Part shown: one piece after another, positions 18,278 through 27,172 of the stretch
Layout of the letters: the number at the start of each line of letters is the position of its first letter
Position numbering within the stretch: position 1 is the first letter of the stretch
NCBI GenBank assembly: GCA_965225955.1
Contig: CBDDBX010000001.1
Coordinates: 124,001-188,000 of the forward strand
DNA length: 64,000 bases
Source of the DNA: CBDDBX01 sp965225955
GTDB lineage: Bacteria > Acidobacteriota > Aminicenantia > UBA2199
Direction: 5' to 3'
The notes under the pieces: model-generated
What the model was told of the DNA's origin: nothing
Seen by the model: only the letters and a program-made list of their open reading frames with translations
Databases searched by the model: none
Program-made: the position numbers and the translations under genes

Positions 18278-19656
18278 AGGTAGTCGTTTTTCTGGGCCCC
18301 ACACTCCCTGTAGAGGTGGCACAAAACATCTTGCCTGATGCTGTCTTCAGAGCACCTGCAAGGCAGGCAGATATTCTTAGTTGTGTTCTCAACGATGAAC
18401 CTGATGTTATAGGTCTGATTGATGGTGTATTTGATCAGGCTCTTTCTGTATGGCACAAAGAGATTCTTTTTGCTTTAAAAGAGGGTGTGAGAGTGGTTGG
18501 TGCAAGTAGTATGGGAGCTCTCAGAGCAGTAGAAACAGCTCCTTTTGGAATGGAAGGCGTTGGGAAGATTTTTGAGCAGTACCAGAATGGTGAGTTAACT
18601 GATGATGATGAAGTTGCCATAGTTCACGGCCCTGTTGATTCCAACTACTATTCAGATACTCTACCAATGGTTAATATAAGAGCAACCTTTGATAAAGCTG
18701 TTTGTATGGGCATTATCTCAGATGAGTCCAGAAACAGGCTGGTAGAGGCAGGGAAGAGTATCTATTTTCCCATGAGGAATTTTGAAGAGATTTTTGCTGT
18801 TTCAGAAAGAGACGATCCGGATAACTGTAATATAGAAAAACTAAGGGAATTCTGTCAGGATAATTATGTAGATTTAAAAGCTGAAGATGCTGTTGAGATG
18901 CTGAAATATATATCACAGATGGAACTGGTTGATAAGTTAACAGAGGGATCTCAGGATTATGAGTTAACCAGAAACTATATGTTTAATACTCTCTACAGTA
19001 GAGACCGGTTGATAAGAAGAGAAGGTATGGAACTTTCTCTGGATACGGTTACCAATTATGCTGCTGTTCATATGGAAAGCTACAACGCCGTTAATTTCAG
19101 TTCACTGAACAGGCGGGCAACTCTTATTCTGGCAGATCTTATGGAGCTGGAGGTTAAAGATGAAGATGTTGAGAAAGAGGTCACAAGATTCTTTCTGATC
19201 AGAAAACTGTACAGTGAAGAAGAGAAGAGAGAGTGGTTGAATAAAAACGACCTTACAGAGAAAGATTTTAATGTTCTTATGAGAGAGAATGCCTTATGCA
19301 GAAGGGTTCATAAATATATATTAACCAGAAATCAGGGGGGTAGTAATAAGTGCTATATTCTTGAAGAGTTGAAATTGCAGGATAAGTACGAAGATTGTGC
19401 TGATATGGCAGCTAAACGTGAGAAGATTCTTCGGGAAAACTGTTATAACCAGAATGGAACAGATTGCAATGTAAATATGTCTGAACTGGTTGTGGAGCAT
19501 ATGCAGAATAGTAACTGGAATATAGATACTCACTATAAGGAGTGGGCAGGGGAAGCGGGATTTATGGGACAGGATTTCCTTAAATACGAACTTCTTAAAG
19601 CCAGAAAGAGCAGAGAGATTCTTAAAGAAAAATTAAGTACTCTTCTGGATCTTTAA
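18274..19656 (+). CDS. TfuA-like protein with long C-terminal extension
   Basis: Residues 1-130 match the TfuA domain (FLGPTLPVEVAQNILP, then LIDGVFDQALSVWHKEILFA and VVGASSMGALRAVET), the usual YcaO partner in thioamide formation. The protein is 460 residues long, whereas a TfuA core is only about half that; the remainder is charged and mostly helical with no motif I recognise. TfuA is thought to help deliver sulfur or activate the YcaO reaction; that is family knowledge. It is the last gene of the cluster and is followed within 10 bp by a strong hairpin. Confidence 0.8.
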   Translation: MKVVVFLGPTLPVEVAQNILPDAVFRAPARQADILSCVLNDEPDVIGLIDGVFDQALSVWHKEILFALKEGVRVVGASSMGALRAVETAPFGMEGVGKIFEQYQNGELTDDDEVAIVHGPVDSNYYSDTLPMVNIRATFDKAVCMGIISDESRNRLVEAGKSIYFPMRNFEEIFAVSERDDPDNCNIEKLREFCQDNYVDLKAEDAVEMLKYISQMELVDKLTEGSQDYELTRNYMFNTLYSRDRLIRREGMELSLDTVTNYAAVHMESYNAVNFSSLNRRATLILADLMELEVKDEDVEKEVTRFFLIRKLYSEEEKREWLNKNDLTEKDFNVLMRENALCRRVHKYILTRNQGGSNKCYILEELKLQDKYEDCADMAAKREKILRENCYNQNGTDCNVNMSELVVEHMQNSNWNIDTHYKEWAGEAGFMGQDFLKYELLKARKSREILKEKLSTLLDL

Positions 19657-19662
19657 ATACTG

Positions 19663-19683
19663 AGCAGGGGGAGGCCCCCTGCT
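19663..19683 (+). terminator. Hairpin ending the RiPP run
   Basis: AGCAGGGGG and CCCCCTGCT form a perfect 9-bp stem around a 3-base loop just after the TfuA stop. There is no immediate T-run, though T-rich sequence begins about 10 bases on. It also lies between two convergent genes, so it may serve both strands. Confidence 0.65.
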
Positions 19684-19702
19684 GAAATATCAGCTTTTGT
19701 GT

Positions 19703-21586
19703 CTATTTTTTAGTCTTTGAGTTATGGAACTCAACTACTCCTGATGGTGGAACTGCTACTGTGTGTACTCTTTTTGTCAGATTAATAGTACCTGAATCTT
19801 TAAGCTCTCCCATGCAGTTAAATACTTTATAATTATATTTCCCGAAGTTATCCTTACAATTCAGGTGTATCTCTTTTGATGTTGTTGCGTTAATAAGGTC
19901 AAAGTTACCTGATTCAGGAGATATAATCTGGTTACTGTATAGTGCGTAGACAGATTTCTTTTTACTGTGAGCAGATATTACCGGATAGTTCTCTGCAGGA
20001 TTCTGTGGTTTCAGTTCTCCATTAAGAAGAGTCTCTCTGTTTCTGTTACAGTATTCTGTAATGAACTTAACCATTTTAAAATGATCTTTGGGAATATCCT
20101 CCAGTCGAACAGAAATCTGAGGTACTGAGAAAATTATATTAAGAAACTGAAGAGCTGCATCTTCAACTCTCTCTTTATAGGTCCACATGATCATATCTGA
20201 GTGTACAGCAGTATTACCACTTATAAGCCTCAGATCAACCATACCAACTCTGTTGACAACATATGAGTTGGGGCAGTCGCCAACTCTGAACATGTTGCCG
20301 TATTTCCTCATAAGAGGGCCGGTGTAGGGCTGTCTGAACTCAATCATAATGTCTTTGTTAACTTTTCTGAGTTCTCTTATAATATCTGTCATAAGGCGAT
20401 CTGTTGCTTCATTAACCGAGGCATAATCCCTTCCGTTGCTTCTGGTAAGTTCAGTGTTTGAGTTTGCTACAAATCTGCCAAGAAAATCCAGCTTAAACCC
20501 ATCAACACCCCAATCAGCTATTGCTCTTCTGTAAGTATCTATAATATGGTGTCTTACTTCAGGGTACCTTGGATCAAGTTCCCATGCTCCCTGACCCTTC
20601 CACTGTCTCAGGTATTTACCTTTAAACCTGGGGAATGTCTCTGATTTTTCACCTACCAGAGGAACACCATACCAGAGTATGAATTTCAATCCTTCTTTAT
20701 GTACAGTATTAACCAGCTGTTTCATTTTTGTCAGCCTTTCAGGTTTCCAGTCACCAGTGTAGGCATAGCCTCTGTTGCTATCAAGAGTCTGCCAGCCATC
20801 ATCAACAATAATCGCTTTAAATCCCATTCTGGCAGACACTCTGACTTCACTTATAAGTTCCTGTTCACTCATATTCTGGTGATAACTATACCAGGTTGAG
20901 TACATCGGTTTTGTTGCAATTTCAGGTACTTCAGCAGGCTCAAAACCTTTGTGGGAGGCCCACCAGGAAGCAACATTATTCAGGCTTTTGTAAAAAGGCC
21001 TTTCTGTTCTGTCTATAAGAATCTCTACACTATACTCTTTTATAGCTTTATGCTTCTCTTTAAACAGGTTTATTACGCAATATATCCTTCCATCTTCTTC
21101 TCTTACTCCGGTGGAGAGTTCTACTGTATTAAGAGCATCAGATACCGCGAAGGTCAGAATGTTATTGTTGCTGTTTCCAAAGAGTTGTATAACCGGAGCA
21201 TTTTTAGCCAGCATGGATTTTACTTTTGATGGGTACCAGTCGGGTTTGATTGTCTTATTCAGGTAGCTGTTACTCTTCCATACTCCTGCAACTCCACAGG
21301 AAGGCTGGGACCATTTAATTTTAACCGGAGAAGGGGTGGTGGGAACAGGTGCTTTCATGGTGATTGTAATAACAGAGAGTCTGTTGCTTATTTTTTTCTC
21401 AGATGTTCTGAATGAAAAATCAGCTGAACTTCCTTCGACTCTTAAATTGTACCCGCAACTTTTAAACTCCAGAGGAAGCCTGGAGTGACGGTCTGCATAA
21501 ATACCAATAGTTATAAGTAATACTGCAATTGTTAATAGAACTGTTTTTCTGATCATGAGGATATAGTATTGGGCATACTTTTTCAT
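19703..21586 (-). CDS. Secreted GH36-like alpha-galactosidase
   Basis: A 627-residue glycosidase with an N-terminal signal segment (RKTVLLTIAVLLITIGIYA), so it is exported. The TIM-barrel motifs of the GH36/melibiase clan are visible: DDGWQTLDSN, LKFILWYGVPL, and DGFKLDFLGRF, where D367 would be the nucleophile. A C-terminal beta domain follows. It likely cleaves alpha-galactosides or a related alpha-linked sugar; exact specificity cannot be read. The start may be Met1 or Met11; neither has a convincing ribosome site. It is convergent with the RiPP run and shares no evident pathway with it. Confidence 0.75.
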   Translation of the reverse strand: MKKYAQYYILMIRKTVLLTIAVLLITIGIYADRHSRLPLEFKSCGYNLRVEGSSADFSFRTSEKKISNRLSVITITMKAPVPTTPSPVKIKWSQPSCGVAGVWKSNSYLNKTIKPDWYPSKVKSMLAKNAPVIQLFGNSNNNILTFAVSDALNTVELSTGVREEDGRIYCVINLFKEKHKAIKEYSVEILIDRTERPFYKSLNNVASWWASHKGFEPAEVPEIATKPMYSTWYSYHQNMSEQELISEVRVSARMGFKAIIVDDGWQTLDSNRGYAYTGDWKPERLTKMKQLVNTVHKEGLKFILWYGVPLVGEKSETFPRFKGKYLRQWKGQGAWELDPRYPEVRHHIIDTYRRAIADWGVDGFKLDFLGRFVANSNTELTRSNGRDYASVNEATDRLMTDIIRELRKVNKDIMIEFRQPYTGPLMRKYGNMFRVGDCPNSYVVNRVGMVDLRLISGNTAVHSDMIMWTYKERVEDAALQFLNIIFSVPQISVRLEDIPKDHFKMVKFITEYCNRNRETLLNGELKPQNPAENYPVISAHSKKKSVYALYSNQIISPESGNFDLINATTSKEIHLNCKDNFGKYNYKVFNCMGELKDSGTINLTKRVHTVAVPPSGVVEFHNSKTKK

Positions 21587-21772
21587 GTCAATAGGTTGTT
21601 GAAACGGGGTTTATACAGAAATCAGATTAATATTGACTGAATACTATTATTGTTCAACAAAACACAGAATATAATCTGCAGGTATTAACAGATATATGGT
21701 TTTTTACCATATAGCCGGATAAAATTTTTTTACAAATTCTCAATACTTTTTGCAATTGTGAAACTGAATCCC

Positions 21773-22454
21773 TCAATACAAAGTGTTTTTATCCTCAGTA
21801 AAGATATCTGGCAACCTGTATTGAAGAGCCTCCTGAATATGTATGGTTTCAATAGTTTCAGATTGACTAAGATCTGCTATGGTTCTGCTTAACTTAAGAG
21901 TTCTGAAGTAACTTCTTGCACTTAGTTTCATACTCTTTGCTGCTGCCTCAAGGGTCTTTTCTGCCTCTTTCACCATTCTTCCAAACTGATTAATCTCACG
22001 GTTTGTCATTCTCCCGTTGGCTTTAGTAGAGCTCCCTGATTCAGCAAATCTTGCTTTCTGTATTTCACGGGCAGCCGATACACGGGCTCTTATATTAACA
22101 GAAGGTTCTTCTCTTATCTTAGAGGTTATATCTGATATCTCTACAGGTTTTACCTCAATTTTAAGATCTATTCTATCCAGAAGAGGTTTCGATATTTTAT
22201 TGTAGTAACTACTCCTTCTGTAGCTATTGGGAGATTGATTGACGCCACTGCTGTCTTCCCATGAATTCATTGCTGCAATCAGCATGAATCCTGCGGGATA
22301 AGTAGCAGATGTTAATGAACGGCTGATTGTTATCTTACCATCTTCTATAGGTTGTCGCAGGACTTCAAGAGCATCACGACTGAAGTAGGGCATCTCATCA
22401 AGGAAGAGAACACCGTTGTGGGAAAGGGATATCTCTCCCGGAACAGGATATTTT
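21773..22454 (-). pseudogene. comM: comM/yifB 3' half, severed by transposon
   Basis: C-terminal part of the YifB/ComM Mg-chelatase-like AAA+ ATPase, a helicase that helps integrate transforming DNA. Readable motifs include PVPGEISLSHNGVLFLDEMP and the ComM C-terminal helical domain (SARSYFRTLKLSRTIADL). The first in-frame Met is at 22,393, but the homologous sequence extends to 22,454, right up to the duplication. Joined after 33,073 it gives one continuous frame of 512 codons including the stop. As it stands there is no start or ribosome site for this fragment beyond chance ATGs, so the gene is expected to be inactive. Confidence 0.92.
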
Positions 22455-22459
22455 CCTCC
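22455..22459. repeat. Target-site duplication, left copy (CCTCC)
   Basis: CCTCC directly precedes the transposon end TGTGATT and is repeated at 33,073-33,077 directly after ...TCACA. Five base pairs is the duplication length of Tn7-like elements. Removing one copy with the element restores the comM frame exactly. Confidence 0.92.
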
Positions 22460-22599
22460 TGTGATTTATAAAAAAAAATGCAAATGAAAATTAAGTCGAA
22501 TCTAAAAAGTTTCATATGTTATTTGCTAGTCTCTACAAAGTGCAATGCAAATGATTACTTATTTTTAACAGAATGATTAGTAATAAATGGAGGTGAATA
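22460..22599. repeat. tnsA-side transposon end with repeated TnsB-site-like motifs
   Basis: Starts TGTGATTTAT. The 10-mer ATGCAAATGA occurs twice in direct orientation, 22,478-22,487 and 22,545-22,554, and a TTTGC half-site in inverse orientation lies at about 22,522-22,526. Related TTGCAA-type motifs occur at the other end (near 33,030 and 33,049). These are candidate TnsB-binding sites; the assignment is by position and repetition only. Confidence 0.6.
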
Positions 22600-23265
22600 A
22601 TGCATAGATTTTATAGAAGTAACTTTCATCACACAATGCCTGATTGCTTGAATAAGCTTCAAGGTAGTAAAATTGATGTGAAACAAATTCCTTTACATCA
22701 CAAAGATTTCATTTATACGTTGCATATGAACATTTGTGTGGATTTATTCAAGTATAAATCTGAACAAGTGAATAGCTTGGGTAAAGATTTTGTAATTACC
22801 TTTCTGATAAAATATTCTGGGTATTATTATTCTGGAGAGAAATACCAGTATAAAATTTATGAGATCTATAAATCTAACAAAGAACGAGAAGAAGATAGGT
22901 GTAGAATTAAGGCACTATCTGAACACGCTAAAGAGAATAATATTGGTTGTGAGGTTTTAGTTCATGAAGACCTAAAAACCCACTATTTGGAGAACATTAA
23001 ATTTTTAGCTCATTATTTTGAGTTGAATTTAGATTCAACAGATCATTACAAAGTAAGAGCTCTTAGAGATATGATGCACAGGCTGAGAGCGACAGATATA
23101 AATTCATTGTTACAAGCAATTTGTTCAGATCAGTATAACAGAGGTAGGTTAATTCCTATGTTATGGTTTTGTATAAGTAAAAATCTGATAGGATGTGATT
23201 TGTCTGTACCTCTGACGATGGATAGTAGATTGTGGGCTGTTGAATTATTGGATAAGAGAAAATAA
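22600..23265 (+). CDS. tnsA: TnsA-like endonuclease with altered active site
   Basis: Transposon end nuclease family, 221 residues, directly inside the element end and 12 bp before tnsB. The C-terminal half is typical: CEVLVHEDLKTHYLENIKFL, then LWFCISKNLIGCDLSVPL. In Tn7, TnsA cuts the 5' ends using an acidic triad plus Lys (E63, D114, K132). By my by-eye alignment those positions read HHKDF (no Glu), VITFLI (Thr where TPDF has Asp) and YEIYK (Tyr where EVK has Lys, with a Lys one later). If real, the enzyme may be inactive for cleavage and retained for structural contact with TnsC. Alignment without software is the main uncertainty. Confidence 0.72.
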   Translation: MHRFYRSNFHHTMPDCLNKLQGSKIDVKQIPLHHKDFIYTLHMNICVDLFKYKSEQVNSLGKDFVITFLIKYSGYYYSGEKYQYKIYEIYKSNKEREEDRCRIKALSEHAKENNIGCEVLVHEDLKTHYLENIKFLAHYFELNLDSTDHYKVRALRDMMHRLRATDINSLLQAICSDQYNRGRLIPMLWFCISKNLIGCDLSVPLTMDSRLWAVELLDKRK

Positions 23266-23277
23266 AATTAATGTAGC

Positions 23278-25113
23278 ATGAAAATATTACAATTCAATAG
23301 AGGGTCTAAATTCATTTTGAAGGAAGAAGAGTATATTGTTACAAATTTAGTAGATTTCGATATGCTCATGGCTAAGAAGATAAGAACTGGTGAATTACTT
23401 AATTTTTCAATCAAAGAGCTATCTGAGAAAATATCAGAATTATCTGATGAAAAGGATGAAAAAGAAGATTTACTAAACGTATCTGAAAAAGATTGGGATA
23501 TAGCTGAAAAAAGATTTAATGCAATAAAGAACATAATCAATGTAAATAACCGTACAGCTCTTATGGTAAAGGGGGTTGCTAAAGAGCTTGGGGTTCATTA
23601 TACAACCATATATAGGTGGTTGAATGCATATAGTGAAACAGGGCTTATTTCTGCTCTACTTCCGGGAAGCTTACGATGTGGAGCAAAAGGTAAAAGTAAA
23701 CTTTCTGAAGAGAAGGTGAAGATTTTAGATTCAGTTATAGAAGAATTGTATTTAACCAAACAAAGAATCTCAGTACAGAAAGCTTACTATGAACTTGTTC
23801 GGAGATGTAATAATGCTGGAGTAGAAACGCCTCATATCAATACTTTAAGGAATAGAATTAAGGCTATTTCAAAGCAACATCTGATCACCAAGAGGTTTGG
23901 AGCTAAAACTGCTAAAAAGTTATATAGCACTACTAAGAGTAAATATAATCATGCTCAGTATCCCTTGTCTATTGTACAGATTGACCATACAAAGCTAGAC
24001 ATAATATTGGTTGATGAAGAGGATCGGCAACCAATTGGTCGACCATGGATTACTCTGGCAATAGATCTTTATAGTCGTATGGTTACTGGATATTATATAT
24101 CTTTAGATCCACCTGGTTACATATCTGTTGGGCAATGTTTAACATGCTCCATATTGCCAAAAGATAAACTGCTGGCCAAATTTAACATTGATCAAATTTG
24201 GCCTATAAATGGTTTTATGAATAAGATTCATGTTGATAATGCAAAAGAATTCAAGGGAACAATGATTCGAAGGGCATGCGCAGAATATAATATAAATATA
24301 CAATGGCGACCTATTGGAAAACCTGAATATGGAGGGCATATTGAAAGGTTATTAGGTACTCTTGCTAAAGAAATTCATAACCTTCCTGGTACAACTTTTT
24401 CTAATATTAATGAAAAGGGTGAGTATAATTCTGAAGCAAGTGCAAGTTTTACTTTGAAGGAGTTTGAAAAGTGGCTCTTAACTTATATTACTGAAATATA
24501 TCACCATAAATATCATATGGGTATTGATACAACCCCTCTCAGAAAATATGAAGAGGCAATATTTGGTTTAAATGGCAAAGTTGGTATTGGTGTAATCAAT
24601 AGTTTGGTAGATGAAGAAAAATTAAAATTGGATTTCTTACCATACCAGGAAAGAACAATACAGCAGAAAGGCGTTGTTATAGATAAAATTCATTACTATA
24701 GCGATGTCCTGCGACCATATGTCAATGACAAAAAGAAATATATTTTTAGAAGAGATCCAAGAGATGTAAGTGTTATTTATTTTTATGATCCTAATCTTAG
24801 AACATACCACCAGATTCCGTATAGAGACATAACTAAGCCTCCAATGAGCATCTGGGAACTAAGAGAAACTATAAGGAGTTTGAAAGATAACTCTATTGAT
24901 GTTAATGAAGAACAGATTTTTTCTTCTTATTCTCGACTTAGAGAACAAGAAAAACAAGTGATCAAAAAGACAAAAAAAGCAAGGTTGGAAAAGCAGAGAA
25001 GACGTGATCATGCCGATATCTTAGTAAAGCCAGATGCGGACGATAAAGATATAGGGAATTTCAATATTGATGATATGGATATTAAGCCGTTCGAAGAGAT
25101 TGAGGAGTTATAA
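23278..25113 (+). CDS. tnsB: TnsB-like DDE transposase
   Basis: A 611-residue transposase of the TnsB/TniA/Mu group that binds the element ends and joins 3' ends to target. An N-terminal helix-turn-helix is seen around residues 95-125 (AKELGVHYTTIYRWLNAYSE). The retroviral-integrase core has D236 (QIDHTKLD), D320 (HVDNAKEF) and E356 (GGHIERLL), spacing 84 and 36. The C-terminal region is basic (KKTKKARLEKQRRR) before an acidic tail that may contact TnsC. All three acidic residues are intact, unlike the neighbouring TnsA. The stop overlaps the tnsC start by one base. Confidence 0.92.
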   Translation: MKILQFNRGSKFILKEEEYIVTNLVDFDMLMAKKIRTGELLNFSIKELSEKISELSDEKDEKEDLLNVSEKDWDIAEKRFNAIKNIINVNNRTALMVKGVAKELGVHYTTIYRWLNAYSETGLISALLPGSLRCGAKGKSKLSEEKVKILDSVIEELYLTKQRISVQKAYYELVRRCNNAGVETPHINTLRNRIKAISKQHLITKRFGAKTAKKLYSTTKSKYNHAQYPLSIVQIDHTKLDIILVDEEDRQPIGRPWITLAIDLYSRMVTGYYISLDPPGYISVGQCLTCSILPKDKLLAKFNIDQIWPINGFMNKIHVDNAKEFKGTMIRRACAEYNINIQWRPIGKPEYGGHIERLLGTLAKEIHNLPGTTFSNINEKGEYNSEASASFTLKEFEKWLLTYITEIYHHKYHMGIDTTPLRKYEEAIFGLNGKVGIGVINSLVDEEKLKLDFLPYQERTIQQKGVVIDKIHYYSDVLRPYVNDKKKYIFRRDPRDVSVIYFYDPNLRTYHQIPYRDITKPPMSIWELRETIRSLKDNSIDVNEEQIFSSYSRLREQEKQVIKKTKKARLEKQRRRDHADILVKPDADDKDIGNFNIDDMDIKPFEEIEEL

Positions 25114-25994
25114 TGTCTTTAGAGCACTTGGATGAAAAAGTTAAATACCATATAGAGCAGAATGCAGATGAACGAATCCTTAATATTCTTAAGCCAAAGT
25201 GGATCGGATATAGTAGAGCTAAGACTATTTTGAAAAAACTTGATGATTTAAGTAAGCACCCTAAGATTCATCGAATGCCTAACTTATTGATAGTTGGTGA
25301 TACCAATAATGGTAAAACTATGATTATAGACAAGTTTGAGCGTATGTGTCCTGCATCAGATAATTCATTTGGAGATGAAGCTTATGTACCACTATTAACT
25401 GTTGAAGCTCCATCAGTACCAGACGAAGGTCGTTTTTACAATAGGATTTTAGATACACTGTTTTGTATCTATAAGCCAAGAGATAGTGTTGATCAAAAGT
25501 TACACCAAATTATTACTTTGCTTAGAAGAATAAGATTAAAACTTTTAGTTATTGATGAGATTCAGCATATTTTGTTTGGTTCAATGATGAAGCAGAGACA
25601 GCTGCTTAATGCTATCAAATCATTGGGAAATCAACTTCAAATACCAATAATTGGTGTGGGAACCAGAGAAGCTTTTAATGCATTACAATCTGACCCGCAG
25701 TTATCAAATAGATTTGAACCCGTAATTCTTCCTAAATGGAAGCTGGATGAAGAGTATTTAAGGCTTCTGGTAAGCTTTGAAAGAGTGCTTCCTCTTAAAA
25801 ACCCATCTAATTTGATTGAGCCAAATACAGCAACTAAGATACTAACCATGAGTGAGGGGACAATTGGGGCGATATCAACTCTTCTAAAAAAATGTGCTCA
25901 GAAAGCGATAGAGACAGGTACAGAGTCGATTACTATGGATATATTAAATGGTGTCGATTGGACTTTACCTTCAGAAATGAAGTGGAAAGGATAA
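25113..25994 (+). CDS. tnsC: TnsC-like AAA+ regulator
   Basis: A 293-residue AAA+ ATPase that couples target choice to transposase. Walker A is residues 62-69 (GDTNNGKT), Walker B is LLVIDEIQHIL, and a sensor-type sequence IIGVGTREAF follows. At under 300 residues it is short, closer to TniB than to Tn7 TnsC. TAATG coupling to tnsB and overlap with tniQ indicate one operon. Confidence 0.9.
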   Translation: MSLEHLDEKVKYHIEQNADERILNILKPKWIGYSRAKTILKKLDDLSKHPKIHRMPNLLIVGDTNNGKTMIIDKFERMCPASDNSFGDEAYVPLLTVEAPSVPDEGRFYNRILDTLFCIYKPRDSVDQKLHQIITLLRRIRLKLLVIDEIQHILFGSMMKQRQLLNAIKSLGNQLQIPIIGVGTREAFNALQSDPQLSNRFEPVILPKWKLDEEYLRLLVSFERVLPLKNPSNLIEPNTATKILTMSEGTIGAISTLLKKCAQKAIETGTESITMDILNGVDWTLPSEMKWKG

Positions 25995-27172
25995 CAAAAT
26001 ACAGAAGAAGTAATAAATTATCTGGTAATTACTGGCCTGTTCATACTAAACCTTTCTATGATGAATTATTGTCATCATGGATTGCCAGAATAGCCATGTC
26101 GCATGGAATAAAGTTGCATACATTTTCAAGTATGCTGTGGCCCAAAATAAATTTATTAAATAGCGATATTGATAGACGAAATAATTCTGCTCTTTTCAGA
26201 GTATTATCAGAAAAAACCAATACTCTATCTGCAGGAGTTCACAATACATCTTTAATAAGTTATGAAGGGAAAGTATTTGATGAACTTAATCAGTATGGAT
26301 TAAGTAGCTGGATATTACCACAAGGCATCTATCATCGAGAACATTTGTTAAATGGCTTACAATATTGCCCTTTATGTCTCAAAGAAGATTATGAAGCCTA
26401 TTTTAGAAAAAGTTGGCGTTTATCTTTTGTGACTGTTTGTCATAAGCATAAATGTTTACTACTTGATAGATGTCAGCAGTGCGGAGCTTCGGTTAATTAT
26501 ATTAGATGTAGCGTTAGGAAAGATAGAACAATGCTTGATTCTATAACAAGATGTCATATTTGCAAGAAACATCTTTTTGAGAAAACTAATGATACATGGA
26601 TTTTGAATGAAGACTTCATGTTATTTTCTGAACAGCTCTTAATTGCAAGTGAAACTGGTTGGTTTGAGTATGGCAATTTTAAGATGTATTCTATCTTGTT
26701 CTTTCATGCATTGAAGTTACTTGTCAAATTAGTCAGGTCTAAGAGGGTTTGGAGTAAATCATATAGATTTTTAAAAAGAAGAAATATGGATATTCGTGAA
26801 CCTGGTAGCATGTTCGATTTTCTTGATACCGGAGAACGCTTTGAAATAATGAAATTTGCTTACTGGCTGATAGATAAGTGGCCTGTCAATTTTATATATT
26901 ACTGTTATACAAACGGTATACTATCATCAGATCTATTGAGGGACATGAAATATGTGCCGTATTGGTACTGGTCTATTGTGAATGAACATTTTTATCGGCC
27001 GGACTATAAGGTAACTAAAGAAGAAATCTTGAGTGTGATTGGTTATTACAAAGCTGGTGCTGAAGAAATTACTGAAAAGAAAATTGCAAGTTTCTTTGGT
27101 TCAAAAGAATTATTCAGAAAACGTAAAGAACTAAGCAAGTATGAATTAAAGCTAATTTTAAAAGATCTCTAA
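25982..27172 (+). CDS. tniQ: TniQ/TnsD-family target selector
   Basis: TniQ-domain protein that should direct insertion. The conserved TniQ start (WPVHTKPFYDELLSSWIARIA) lies about 15 residues into this version. I use GTG 25982; the frame is open back to ATG 25892, which would overlap tnsC by 103 bp, so the start is uncertain. Zinc-finger cysteines and histidines follow (YCPLCLKEDY, CHKHKCLLLDRCQQCG, CHICKK). A C-terminal helical region of about 200 residues could bind target DNA. Since the element sits in comM and no CRISPR is present, I infer that it recognises comM coding sequence. Its stop overlaps the stop of the convergent next gene. Confidence 0.85.
   Translation: MERITKYRRSNKLSGNYWPVHTKPFYDELLSSWIARIAMSHGIKLHTFSSMLWPKINLLNSDIDRRNNSALFRVLSEKTNTLSAGVHNTSLISYEGKVFDELNQYGLSSWILPQGIYHREHLLNGLQYCPLCLKEDYEAYFRKSWRLSFVTVCHKHKCLLLDRCQQCGASVNYIRCSVRKDRTMLDSITRCHICKKHLFEKTNDTWILNEDFMLFSEQLLIASETGWFEYGNFKMYSILFFHALKLLVKLVRSKRVWSKSYRFLKRRNMDIREPGSMFDFLDTGERFEIMKFAYWLIDKWPVNFIYYCYTNGILSSDLLRDMKYVPYWYWSIVNEHFYRPDYKVTKEEILSVIGYYKAGAEEITEKKIASFFGSKELFRKRKELSKYELKLILKDL

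Noticed and set aside
22460..22466. TGTGATT as the target duplication, since it occurs near both junctions
   Set aside because: CCTCC immediately outside TGTGA/TCACA gives a 5-bp duplication and restores the comM frame; TGTGATT belongs to the element ends.
25892..25981. Longer N-terminus for TniQ
   Set aside because: It lies wholly within tnsC and adds no TniQ-like residues; the family homology starts after it.
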